A stretch of 25,095 nucleotides of DNA, taken from positions 1 to 25,095 of the forward strand of contig JAJRQP010000171.1 in the NCBI GenBank assembly GCA_024280195.1, read 5' to 3'. The notes under the pieces are model-generated. The model saw nothing but the letters and a program-made list of their open reading frames with translations, searched no databases and was not told where the DNA came from. The first letter of the stretch is position 1; the number at the start of each line of letters is the position of its first letter. Position numbers and translations under genes: made by a program. Source of the stretch: Bacteroidota bacterium (GTDB lineage: Bacteria; Bacteroidota; Bacteroidia; Flavobacteriales_D; Crocinitomicaceae). Shown here piece by piece: positions 7,731 through 14,675 of this stretch.

Positions 7731-7733
7731 CCA

Positions 7734-7964
7734 TTAGTTAAAGAATTCCTTTAATTTCTCTCTACGTTTTTTCTTTTTTCTTGCTCGCTTCTCTTGGAAC
7801 GTTTCCTTCGTTGGGTTATAATCAGAATTCTTAACATCGTGTTTCTGTTTTTCATAACGAGCTCTATTTTCTAAACCAGAATTAGTCATATAATAATCAT
7901 AAGCAAACAATCCACCTAGAAGTAGTAAAACAACAATTACTATAGCCTTAATTAATCTTATCAT
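7734..7964 (-). CDS. Small membrane protein with a basic C-terminal tail, function unknown
   Basis: The 76-residue protein has one N-terminal transmembrane helix (about residues 3-25, IKAIVIVVLLLLGGLFAYDYY). A polar linker follows (30-57), then a strongly basic tail (RARKKKKRREKLKEFF). The topology is most likely inside-out, with the charged region in the cytoplasm or periplasm undetermined. I do not recognise a family. The frame shows normal coding composition and no overlapping gene competes. It is the last gene on the minus strand before the convergent region and lies 66 bp after a possible 33-residue gene. Confidence 0.65.
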   Translation of the reverse strand: MIRLIKAIVIVVLLLLGGLFAYDYYMTNSGLENRARYEKQKHDVKNSDYNPTKETFQEKRARKKKKRREKLKEFFN

Positions 7965-8030
7965 ATTTTTTGGTTGTCAATAATTAACTCTAACTAATTG
8001 ATTATTTCTTTTTCGTGCTCTTTGATGGTC

Positions 8031-8132
8031 TTAAAAAGGTGTATTCCCTGGAGTGTTTTTATTATCTAGCTGTCTTCTGTCTGGCTTTCCAGTTGACTTA
8101 GCAGTTCTTTTCGGTCCTGTTTTAATTCCCAT
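8031..8132 (-). CDS. Possible 33-residue basic protein
   Basis: An open frame from ATG (8132) to TAA (8031) encodes a protein starting MGIKTGPKRTAKSTGKPD and ending NKNTPGNTPF. It is rich in Lys, Arg, Pro, Thr and Gly, lacks hydrophobic clusters and resembles the disordered basic micro-proteins common in Bacteroidota. It fills the 272-bp gap between two minus-strand genes. There is no visible Shine-Dalgarno sequence, which is normal in this phylum, and no clear promoter. Conservation in relatives would be needed to confirm it. Confidence 0.4.
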   Translation of the reverse strand: MGIKTGPKRTAKSTGKPDRRQLDNKNTPGNTPF

Positions 8133-8189
8133 AACATTAGTTTAAATTGATGATTTACTACAAGTAAACCATTTTAAAACCACCAAACA

Positions 8190-8205
8190 AGAGTATAAAT
8201 ACTCT
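8190..8205 (-). terminator. Possible hairpin terminator after the YwqK-like gene
   Basis: AGAGTAT (8190-8196) and ATACTCT (8199-8205) form a stem around AA, 31 bp beyond the stop. On the minus strand it is followed by the T-rich TGTTTGG, not a clean T-run. Confidence 0.4.
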
Positions 8206-8236
8206 AATTTAGATTTCTTATTAACCTCCCAATCAT

Positions 8237-9301
8237 CTATTCTTTCTTGCCTTTTCCTTTTTTCTTGCACTTCTTTTTCTTCTTGGTTGTTGGCATGGCA
8301 TCATCTTCCGCTTCATCGCCTGTTGGTTTTCCGAAAGAATAAGTCTCTCTACCTTGCTCATCGTAACGATGTTCTTCAATTAACACATCTTTCTTGTACA
8401 AGGATTTACTCTTCGTTTTTGAATCAGGATAATAAACAATGAACCAACCTTCTTTCTTGCCTTTTTTAAACGTTTTTGTTTCTTGAACGTGTCCTTGATA
8501 GAAAAATATTTTATAATCTCCATCTTTCACTCCCATGTCCCAATGTTCTATTTTTAGAGGTTTCCCATCATCATAGAAGTATTTTGCCTCGTCGTCTTTT
8601 TTGCCTTGCTTGTAATTAATTTCTTCGATTACGATGCCTTCTAAGTTGTATATCTTAAAAGCACCATCCATTATTCCTCCCTTGTAATTAACCTCTCTCT
8701 TTATTCTTGAACCAGGGTAATACGTTCGCTTCACACCGTCTAAACGACCGTTTTTGTAGTTTTCCCATTTAGTGGTGTCACCTTCTTTCTTCATGAAGAT
8801 GTGTTTTCCATGTTTTTCTCCCAAATAATAGTTCATTTCCCATGCTAAATATTGCGTGCTATCATACATATATAGCCACTGACCAGATTCTGCACCTTGA
8901 ATGTGAGAACGGACAACTTGCGGGCATCCTGACTCGTAATAAGTAGTATCAATACCGTTTTCTTTGCCATTGACAAAGGTTATTTTTCGAGCAAGTACTC
9001 CATTCATGTGGCAAGATTCACAAGTTCCGGTAAAAGGTTTTCCAGCGCTTTGAGAATTAACCATATCTCTATTATTCAAATAAACAATGTCTGCATCTTG
9101 GTCATAATCCAAGCGATCTCCGCAATCTACTATTCCTGCTAGTTTACCGCATTGCCATTCAGCATATCGTCTTGTTTGTACTCTATTTCCACTTTTATCT
9201 TTTACGAAGTAACAAGAATCCTTTTGTTTGATTTCAGGAATTTGCGCAGAGGCATCCATTCCAATAAAGAGGAATAAGATGAATGATAAAAATAATTTCA
9301 T
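8237..9301 (-). CDS. Exported YwqK-family MORN-variant repeat protein
   Basis: This encodes 354 residues with a signal peptide (about 1-19, ending DASAQ). The body consists of repeated strands with the pattern G-x-x-x-G-x-x-x-x-Y (for example LDGVKRTYYPGSRIKRE, MDGAFKIYNLEGIVIEE and KDGDYKIFFYQGHVQE), typical of MORN_2/YwqK proteins. These fold as beta-hairpin sheets. The database name 'antitoxin YwqK' refers to one Bacillus member and does not predict an antitoxin role here, where the protein is exported and no toxin is adjacent. It ends in a lysine-rich tail (TTKKKKKCKKKGKGKKE). It begins 26 bp after the thioesterase stop, so the two are probably cotranscribed. Function unknown. Confidence 0.8.
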   Translation of the reverse strand: MKLFLSFILFLFIGMDASAQIPEIKQKDSCYFVKDKSGNRVQTRRYAEWQCGKLAGIVDCGDRLDYDQDADIVYLNNRDMVNSQSAGKPFTGTCESCHMNGVLARKITFVNGKENGIDTTYYESGCPQVVRSHIQGAESGQWLYMYDSTQYLAWEMNYYLGEKHGKHIFMKKEGDTTKWENYKNGRLDGVKRTYYPGSRIKREVNYKGGIMDGAFKIYNLEGIVIEEINYKQGKKDDEAKYFYDDGKPLKIEHWDMGVKDGDYKIFFYQGHVQETKTFKKGKKEGWFIVYYPDSKTKSKSLYKKDVLIEEHRYDEQGRETYSFGKPTGDEAEDDAMPTTKKKKKCKKKGKGKKE

Positions 9302-9327
9302 AGTTGTTGTTTTTCAATGTTACACAA

Positions 9328-9732
9328 TTATTGTTCCGACTTTAGTTCTTCTAGTTGTTGGCGCATTGCGTCCGGAATTGCAATGGTTTTGTGCTGTTCG
9401 TTGTCGTATCCAACTAAAACAGAACGCCCCTTGCAACACAAGTTTTCTTTCACTTTTAATTCATAACTTAAGGTAAAGCTTTTGTTACCGATTGCTTCCA
9501 CAAACATCGTAATTTCAGGAGAATCCGTTAAGACAACAGGTCGGATGTATTCTACTTCATTTTTGAGAAGAATAATGCCGTCTTTGTTCCAGTCCCACTC
9601 ACGGTCAAGCATGTATTTAAAATAATGCATCCGTGTATTCTCAAAATAACTGAGGTAGGTTGCGTTATTAACATGTCCCATTACGTCGATGTCTGCAAAA
9701 CGAACTTGAATTGGTGCTGGTGGAATTTTCAT
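9328..9732 (-). CDS. YbgC-like acyl-CoA thioesterase (4HBT hotdog fold)
   Basis: The 134-residue protein has the 4HBT signature near its N-terminus: VRFADIDVMGHVNNATYLSYFE (split as VRFADIDVMGHVNN, residues 10-23, then ATYLSYFE), with Asp16 as the expected catalytic acid and His20 in the usual GHVNN. Hotdog thioesterases of this group hydrolyse acyl-CoA in the cytoplasm, often as tetramers; the acyl chain is unknown. The open frame extends to 9801, but the ATG at 9732 gives a normal family start and lies 14 bases after a TAnnTTTG element. It is divergent from the 7-TM gene at 9801 and leads an apparent operon with the YwqK-like gene. Confidence 0.88.
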   Translation of the reverse strand: MKIPPAPIQVRFADIDVMGHVNNATYLSYFENTRMHYFKYMLDREWDWNKDGIILLKNEVEYIRPVVLTDSPEITMFVEAIGNKSFTLSYELKVKENLCCKGRSVLVGYDNEQHKTIAIPDAMRQQLEELKSEQ

Positions 9733-9746
9733 TGATTTAATTTTAT

Positions 9747-9754
9747 CAAATATA
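9747..9754 (-). promoter_or_regulatory. Candidate -7 promoter element for the thioesterase operon
   Basis: The minus strand reads TATATTTG (TAnnTTTG), 14 bases before the ATG at 9732. It sits in the 68-bp gap between divergent start codons and supports the shorter start. Confidence 0.5.
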
Positions 9755-9800
9755 GTTAATTCAATAATTATTTCGATATTTAGAAAACGAAAATTAATCA

Positions 9801-10955
9801 ATGCTCAATAGTCAACATCAATTTTACTTACTATCAGAAATCTTCATCTCATTAATTGGTGCAATGTTGCTTTTAGCTATATGGTCTGCGGTGCAACGTT
9901 ATTTCAAAAATCAGCTAGCACATGAAATCTCTGTTAAACGAGTCGATAAAGGACTGATTTACCTAAGTCTTTCTTTGTTTGTTTGGTGCCTATCTGCAAT
10001 CATCACTTTCTTTACAACAACAGTTGGCAATGAATGGATCATCCTCATCAGTCAGAATATTTTCTCTATCCTCAACAGTTTATTCTTAATTCTAGCCCTC
10101 TTTTATTTAGACCACGCTCCCTCCTACTTATACAACAACCCCAAGAATGCAAAACGCATCATTCTATTTCTAATTGGGCTATCTATTCTCTCTTTTATTC
10201 TCGCAGTAATTTTTAAAGACGGCACAAACACCTATGGAATTAGATTCAGTGTAATTCCCGATCTTTTACTCTCTGCAATTTTGTCTTGGTTTTTGGCAAT
10301 TTCACTATACAGGACATTTACTTACAGAAAAATGAAAATTGTTTCCATCATTTCCGTTTTGGTGATTGCGCTTATATTTATATCTCAATTTCCGCAAGCT
10401 TTTCATATTCAAGAATTTGAATTCTTCAGTGACTTAATAAAAATCATTGCTAAAACAGGATTGATTTCTATTTTCTTAGTCCTTGGAACAAGCTGGGTCA
10501 TTGAATTAGCACAAACTCCAAATGTAACCACCATGAGAATTCAGTTCACAGACTGGAATCAATTAAACCTCTCTATCCCCACCAAAGGTATCGAAAATCA
10601 AGTGGTAGAATTTGGAAGCAAGACTACGCAGTTCAGCAACTTGCTCAAATTTGCTATTCGCAGAAAGTATGCGCAAGAAAAAGATATGTGCATTGAAGTT
10701 GCTAATGGTGGAGAAATTCAAAGCCAAACCTATCTTTCAAGAATTGTCGAAAACATCAACGATATCTTAGCGCTTCAAGAAGAAGAAGAAGAAGGAAAAC
10801 TCAACAGAAATGATTTATTCACCTTCATCGGACAAGGGAAGTATCGTTTGCGATTCATCCCTGAAAACATCGTGATTGACAGTGCTTTGCTCAAAGAATT
10901 TGTAGAGAACACTGACAATGAGAAATACGGAGGTTATATCCCTAGACAACACTAA
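9801..10955 (+). CDS. Seven-transmembrane protein with cytoplasmic C-terminal domain, function unknown
   Basis: This encodes 384 residues. Seven hydrophobic helices are visible at roughly 11-31, 52-73, 79-103, 118-137, 151-171, 179-196 and 212-235, each separated by short polar loops. A soluble region of about 145 residues follows (240-384). The layout resembles 7-TM sensor proteins, but no kinase, cyclase or HTH signature could be recognised in the soluble part. That part contains an acidic stretch (LALQEEEEEGKLN) and a mixed alpha/beta pattern. A winged-helix-like or other small signalling domain is possible, but this is a guess. The gene is divergent from the thioesterase gene; no exact TAnnTTTG was found upstream of it. 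Confidence 0.75.
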   Translation: MLNSQHQFYLLSEIFISLIGAMLLLAIWSAVQRYFKNQLAHEISVKRVDKGLIYLSLSLFVWCLSAIITFFTTTVGNEWIILISQNIFSILNSLFLILALFYLDHAPSYLYNNPKNAKRIILFLIGLSILSFILAVIFKDGTNTYGIRFSVIPDLLLSAILSWFLAISLYRTFTYRKMKIVSIISVLVIALIFISQFPQAFHIQEFEFFSDLIKIIAKTGLISIFLVLGTSWVIELAQTPNVTTMRIQFTDWNQLNLSIPTKGIENQVVEFGSKTTQFSNLLKFAIRRKYAQEKDMCIEVANGGEIQSQTYLSRIVENINDILALQEEEEEGKLNRNDLFTFIGQGKYRLRFIPENIVIDSALLKEFVENTDNEKYGGYIPRQH

Positions 10956-10983
10956 ACCACTAAAAAACAATCAAATACCACAG

Positions 10984-11013
10984 TTACAATTAATCACAAT
11001 TGAGAAATTGTAA
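10984..11013 (+). other. Inverted repeat upstream of the POT transporter gene
   Basis: TTACAATT (10984-10991) and AATTGTAA (11006-11013) form an 8-bp perfect dyad 80 bp before the transporter ATG. It has no T-run. It could be an operator or an mRNA leader hairpin; its AT-richness makes chance possible. Confidence 0.35.
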
Positions 11014-11092
11014 TTATACTTCCTCACAATGATTCTTTCTTAAGCAAGCAAACCTGTACTTGCATTCAATTAGTAATTAAACTCAATTGAAC

Positions 11093-12640
11093 ATGAAAAA
11101 TCAAGTAGCTGAACAGACACTTTTTGGACATCCAAAAGGACTCTTTTATTTATTCTTTGCAGAATTGTGGGAACGATTCTCTTTCTACGGAATGCGTGCA
11201 TTATTAATGCTCTATATGACGCAATATTTAATGTACGACGACAAAATGTCCTTTGGGATATTTGCCGCTTATGGTTCTCTTGTCTATGTCACTCCTCTTA
11301 TAGGTGGAATCGTTGCAGATAAAATATTAGGTTATAAAAAATCAATTATTCTCGGAGGTATATTAATGGCTGCGGGTCATTTTATTCTCACAATTGAGCA
11401 TCCAATTACCTTCTATTCTGCACTAGCCTTACTAATTGTTGGAAATGGATTTTTTAAACCAAACATATCTTCTTTTGTTGGTAGTTTATACCAGAAAGGA
11501 GATGAAAGACGCGATTCAGGATTCATGATTTTTTACATGGGAGTAAATATTGGCGGTTGGATTGCTCCCTTACTTTGCGGCTGGTTAGGAATCACCTACG
11601 GATGGCATTATGGCTTCGGACTTGCAGGAATTGGAATGCTTTTCGGATTGTTTGTTTTTAATAGAGCTGTCAAAAAAGGAGTGTTCGGAGAAAAGGGAGA
11701 GGTTGCCAATAAAGAACTATATGAGCAACGATTTGCAGGTGTTAAAACGGGGCAATTAGTAACCATTGGTGCAATTTTGATGATTCCAATTATGGCATTG
11801 ATTGTCAAATTCAATGAGTTTGAGCATTACCTGGTATGGTTAGTAAGTTTCGGTATAATTACCATTCTCTTCATTATTTTTAAACAAGCAACAAAAACAG
11901 AAAGAGGACAATTAGGTGTATTAATTTACTTCACAGTTCTGGCCTGTTTATTTTTCATCGTTTTTGAACAAGCAGGGTCTTCTCTTACTCTTTTTGCAGA
12001 AAGAAATGTCGATTTAAGAGGAATCAATGCTTCTCAATCCAACAGTCTGAATTCTTTCTACATCATTCTTTTAGCCATTCCATTTACTTGGCTTTGGACT
12101 TATCTTTCAAGAATGCACAAAAACCCAAGCTCTCCATTTAAAATGGGATTAGGTCTTGTTTTAGTTGGATTGGGATTTTTAACCTTTGGTTATTCGTCCA
12201 ATTACATGAATGATACTGCACAGGTTCCAATGCTCTTCCTCATTGCTGGGATATTCATTTATACGCTGGGAGAATTATTTCTTTCTCCTATCGGACTATC
12301 TAAGGTTACAGAATTATCACCAAAGAAGTTTGTTTCCTTCCTCATGGGAGTTTGGTTTTTAGCATCATTCTATGGACATTTCTTCGCAGGTAAAATTGCA
12401 CAACTTACAACGATAGTTGAAGGAGAGGAAAGTGTATTTACCAAAGGTGTTTTTGCTAATCTGACTCCGAAAATAACAGGACTTAATTATCAAGAAATAC
12501 AATCAATGGGAGAAGCACATTTACAACTCTATTCTTACGTTTCTGTTTTTACAGGAATAGGCTTAGTGACATTTTTTATTGGTTTACTGGCGATTCTAAT
12601 TGTTCCATTTGTTAAGAGATTTATGGGGGGCGTAAAATAA
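11093..12640 (+). CDS. POT/PTR family proton-dependent oligopeptide transporter
   Basis: This 515-residue inner-membrane protein has about 14 hydrophobic helices. The N-terminal family signature is clear: ELWERFSFYGMRALLMLYM contains the ExxERFxYYG motif, whose charged residues couple proton and peptide transport. The second PTR2 motif is visible in the GGIVADKILGYKKSI and GNGFFKPNISSFVG stretches. These carriers import di- and tripeptides with protons. The frame opens at a TTG at 11087, but ATG at 11093 (MKNQVAEQTLFG) is the natural start. No exact TAnnTTTG element was found upstream. It lies between the 7-TM gene and the three-repeat secreted protein, both on the same strand but separated by 137 and 78 bp. 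Confidence 0.93.
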   Translation: MKNQVAEQTLFGHPKGLFYLFFAELWERFSFYGMRALLMLYMTQYLMYDDKMSFGIFAAYGSLVYVTPLIGGIVADKILGYKKSIILGGILMAAGHFILTIEHPITFYSALALLIVGNGFFKPNISSFVGSLYQKGDERRDSGFMIFYMGVNIGGWIAPLLCGWLGITYGWHYGFGLAGIGMLFGLFVFNRAVKKGVFGEKGEVANKELYEQRFAGVKTGQLVTIGAILMIPIMALIVKFNEFEHYLVWLVSFGIITILFIIFKQATKTERGQLGVLIYFTVLACLFFIVFEQAGSSLTLFAERNVDLRGINASQSNSLNSFYIILLAIPFTWLWTYLSRMHKNPSSPFKMGLGLVLVGLGFLTFGYSSNYMNDTAQVPMLFLIAGIFIYTLGELFLSPIGLSKVTELSPKKFVSFLMGVWFLASFYGHFFAGKIAQLTTIVEGEESVFTKGVFANLTPKITGLNYQEIQSMGEAHLQLYSYVSVFTGIGLVTFFIGLLAILIVPFVKRFMGGVK

Positions 12641-12661
12641 ATACGGCATTCTACGTATAGA

Positions 12662-12688
12662 TTGCAACTACTAGATGCGTTATATTTG
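12662..12688 (+). promoter_or_regulatory. Candidate promoter for the three-repeat secreted protein
   Basis: TTG at 12662-12664 and TATATTTG at 12681-12688 (exact TAnnTTTG) are separated by 16 bp, close to the -33/-7 spacing known in Bacteroidota. The ATG follows 30 bases after the -7 element. Confidence 0.55.
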
Positions 12689-12718
12689 ATGTATATAATT
12701 ATTAAACAAAATAAGAAC

Positions 12719-13405
12719 ATGAAAAATTTAATCACATCTTTCCTATTCAGCATTATCGTAACGGCTTCTTTTGGAGCAATCACTGAACCTCCTTTTTATA
12801 CTGCAGAATTCCCTGCTAGTGAATCAGGAACCATTATGATGGACTATACATCTGTGCATGTGCCATCGCAAGACAAAACTTATTACGAATGTATGGTTTG
12901 GAACACTGATACAGGTAAATCTGTGTTGTATTTTTACAGTTTTTCAGATAAAAAATTTAAAGCTTATGAAGAGAATGTACAATTACCAAGTATGCCACTG
13001 GTCCATTCTTCAGAAGGTAGAATCATGATGGATTACACATCGGTTCATGTCCCTTCTCAAGATAAGACTTATTACGAATGTATGGTTTGGGATACAGAAA
13101 CTGGAGAATCAAAACTGTATTTCTATGACTACTCTACTAAAGGATTTAAAGCATACGAAGACAATGTACAACTACCGAGTTCTCCATTAAACGGCACAGC
13201 AAAAGGAAACTACATGATGGATTACACGTCTGTGCATGTACCATCACAAGATAAAACCTATTATGAATGCATGATTTGGGATACAAAAACTGGAGAATCA
13301 AAACTATATTTCTATAGTTATACTGATAAAGGATTTAAAGCATATGAAGAAAATGTGCAACTTCCTTCAAATCCTTTTGGTGCTGTTCATAGTAGCGAAA
13401 AATAA
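12719..13405 (+). CDS. Secreted protein of three 63-residue repeats, unrecognised family
   Basis: The 228-residue protein has a signal peptide (about 1-19, SIIVTASFGA). Three repeats with an exact 63-residue period begin at residues 40, 103 and 166 (DNA 12836, 13025, 13214). Each opens MMDYTSVHVPSQDKTYYECM, followed by (V/I)W(D/N)TxTG(E/K)S, LYFY, FKAYE(E/D)NVQLPS. The first 20 residues are identical in all three copies, although their codons differ at many third positions. Spacers between repeats vary (for example PLVHSSEGR, PLNGTAKGN). One Cys per repeat sits in a fixed place. No sorting domain, lipobox or membrane anchor is seen, so it may be periplasmic or released. I do not recognise the repeat. 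The frame opens upstream at 12662, but that part overlaps the promoter. It has its own promoter-like element and a strong terminator, so it is monocistronic. Confidence 0.88.
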   Translation: MKNLITSFLFSIIVTASFGAITEPPFYTAEFPASESGTIMMDYTSVHVPSQDKTYYECMVWNTDTGKSVLYFYSFSDKKFKAYEENVQLPSMPLVHSSEGRIMMDYTSVHVPSQDKTYYECMVWDTETGESKLYFYDYSTKGFKAYEDNVQLPSSPLNGTAKGNYMMDYTSVHVPSQDKTYYECMIWDTKTGESKLYFYSYTDKGFKAYEENVQLPSNPFGAVHSSEK

Positions 13406-13422
13406 TTTACTCCTAAAAGTTG

Positions 13423-13460
13423 AAGCTCGTAATGAATTACATTGCGAGCTTTTTTTTTTT
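13423..13460 (+). terminator. Strong terminator of the three-repeat protein gene, convergent with mtfA
   Basis: AAGCTCGTAATG (13423-13434) pairs with CATTGCGAGCTT (13440-13451) over 12 bp (one G-U) around a 5-base loop, followed by T to 13460. The T-run overlaps the minus-strand stop codon of the peptidase gene (13459-13461). The stem may also stop minus-strand transcripts, although the T-run on that side is short. Confidence 0.9.
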
Positions 13461-14259
13461 ACAATTCTTGGTCAAAAATATCAACCATATATTTGTACAA
13501 ATCGGGGTGTTTCTTTTTAAAGTTTTTAGGGCTGCTGAAAAAGTATTCGCTCACAACAGCTAAAAATTCTGCATTATTTGTCAAACCGTAAGGATTAATA
13601 TCTGATTTCCGATTCATGACAGCCTCCATCTCTTCTTTGATTTCAAACAACCATGAACCAACGTACGAGTTTTCTAGTAATCGCTCTGGAACCCCATCAA
13701 TGTCACCATCAGTTCCATCTAACAAATGAACAAACTCATGAATACCAACATTATGCTTGCTTCGGCTTCCATTATAAGCTGCCAATAAATCCGGCTTAGA
13801 AAGAATAACTGTTCCTTTCAACCCTTTATTACCAACCATTCCTGTTATAAACTGTTGATGATTCTTGTGCTTTACCGTGTTGAAATCTTCATCAAAACTT
13901 CCTGGATAAATTAAAACTGTTCTTACAGAAGGATAATTAAAATTTGGAAAAGCAAAGGTTGGAATGACTGCACTTGAAGCAACCATTAATCGAACGGTAT
14001 CATCAATCGTAGTATCGACGGCTTCTATGTTTTTATCAGAAAGAAAACGAAGTAATTGCCTCTCAAACAACTCTTTATCTTCCTTGTTTAAATTTCTATA
14101 GAATAAAACCTTACTGTTTAAAATAGATTTCCATTCTTTCGAAAAATCCAAGTCTAATACGTCTTGCTTCTCTTGTTTTTTCTTTCTTTGAGAATTGCTC
14201 ACAAATAGTATTACACCAATTAGCAAAACCGAAACGAATATAAAAAGTGCTGTCTGCAT
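13459..14259 (-). CDS. mtfA: MtfA-like zinc-dependent peptidase (M90 family)
   Basis: This encodes 266 residues. An N-terminal transmembrane helix (about 3-21) is followed by a basic stretch and a soluble domain. The zinc site HEFVH is at 174-178, with a downstream glutamate in NAEFLAVVSEYFF (229-241), the third ligand region of the M90 family. LDGTDGDIDG after the HExxH is also typical. In E. coli the homologue MtfA is an aminopeptidase linked to control of the glucose PTS through Mlc. Mlc/PtsG control is not expected in Bacteroidota, so the substrate here is unknown. The extra N-terminal membrane helix differs from soluble E. coli MtfA. It starts 6 bp after aroQ ends, so the two probably form an operon. 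Confidence 0.88.
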   Translation of the reverse strand: MQTALFIFVSVLLIGVILFVSNSQRKKKQEKQDVLDLDFSKEWKSILNSKVLFYRNLNKEDKELFERQLLRFLSDKNIEAVDTTIDDTVRLMVASSAVIPTFAFPNFNYPSVRTVLIYPGSFDEDFNTVKHKNHQQFITGMVGNKGLKGTVILSKPDLLAAYNGSRSKHNVGIHEFVHLLDGTDGDIDGVPERLLENSYVGSWLFEIKEEMEAVMNRKSDINPYGLTNNAEFLAVVSEYFFSSPKNFKKKHPDLYKYMVDIFDQEL

Positions 14260-14265
14260 AAAGCG

Positions 14266-14673
14266 TTATTTCTTAAAGTAATCAATCGCTAAATCATAGG
14301 ATCTTAGTCCAAACCCAAAGATGCAACCTTCTGCAACATCCGAAATCATTGACACGTGACGAAAGGATTCTCTTTCCATGATGTTGCTGATATGAACTTC
14401 AACTACTGGAGTTTTTATTGCTGCGATGCAATCTCGAATAGCAACACTTGTGTGCGTATATCCTCCAGCATTTAATATAATTCCATCGTGATTAGACGCC
14501 TGAAGCTTATCAATGATTTCACCTTCAATATTGGTTTGAAAATAGCTTAAATCAACTTCTTTAGAAGATGTTAATTCTTCAAAATAAGATTCAAATGATA
14601 CTTTCCCGTATATTTCTTCTTCTCGTTGACCAATTAAATTTAAATTTGGTCCATTGATAATTAATAATCGCAT
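14266..14673 (-). CDS. aroQ: Type II 3-dehydroquinate dehydratase
   Basis: AroQ removes water from 3-dehydroquinate to give 3-dehydroshikimate in the shikimate route to aromatic amino acids. The 135-residue protein begins with the family signature INGPNLNLIGQREEEIYG, in which Tyr22 is the catalytic tyrosine and Arg17 lies in the flexible lid. Substrate-binding NAGGYTHTSVAIRD, EVHISN and RESFRHVS follow in order. It is slightly shorter than usual (about 140-150), with a trimmed C-terminus. Its start codon is separated by only 2 bp from the divergent xerD start, so its promoter must lie inside xerD. It is followed closely by the mtfA-like gene. Confidence 0.95.
   Translation of the reverse strand: MRLLIINGPNLNLIGQREEEIYGKVSFESYFEELTSSKEVDLSYFQTNIEGEIIDKLQASNHDGIILNAGGYTHTSVAIRDCIAAIKTPVVEVHISNIMERESFRHVSMISDVAEGCIFGFGLRSYDLAIDYFKK
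14641..14648 (+). promoter_or_regulatory. Candidate -7 promoter element for xerD, inside aroQ
   Basis: TAAATTTG matches TAnnTTTG and ends 27 bases before the xerD ATG. It lies within the aroQ codons for the conserved N-terminal PNLNL region, so its sequence is also constrained by the protein. Confidence 0.35.
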
Positions 14674-14675
14674 AA

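Larger units (their letters stand above)
7167..7733. other. Gene-free convergent region with repeats and hairpins
   Basis: This lies between two genes that end towards each other. No credible coding frame was seen. It starts with low-complexity AT-rich sequence (7190-7260), then holds an imperfect direct repeat (7267-7419), a long hairpin (7501-7554), a terminator-like structure (7591-7635) and a small GC-rich hairpin (7716-7730). The part from about 7440 on is more complex and less AT-rich than its surroundings. Confidence 0.8.

Noticed and set aside
7441..7733. Integron attC site or insertion sequence remnant
   Set aside because: The hairpin lacks a recognisable paired RYYYAAC/GTTRRRY core in the right order, and there is no transposase fragment or flanking duplication.
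8237..9301. Toxin-antitoxin system from the 'YwqK antitoxin' family name; heme c from CESCH at residues 94-98
   Set aside because: The protein is exported with MORN-variant repeats and no toxin neighbour. The single CxxCH lies within the repeat region, with no other cytochrome feature.
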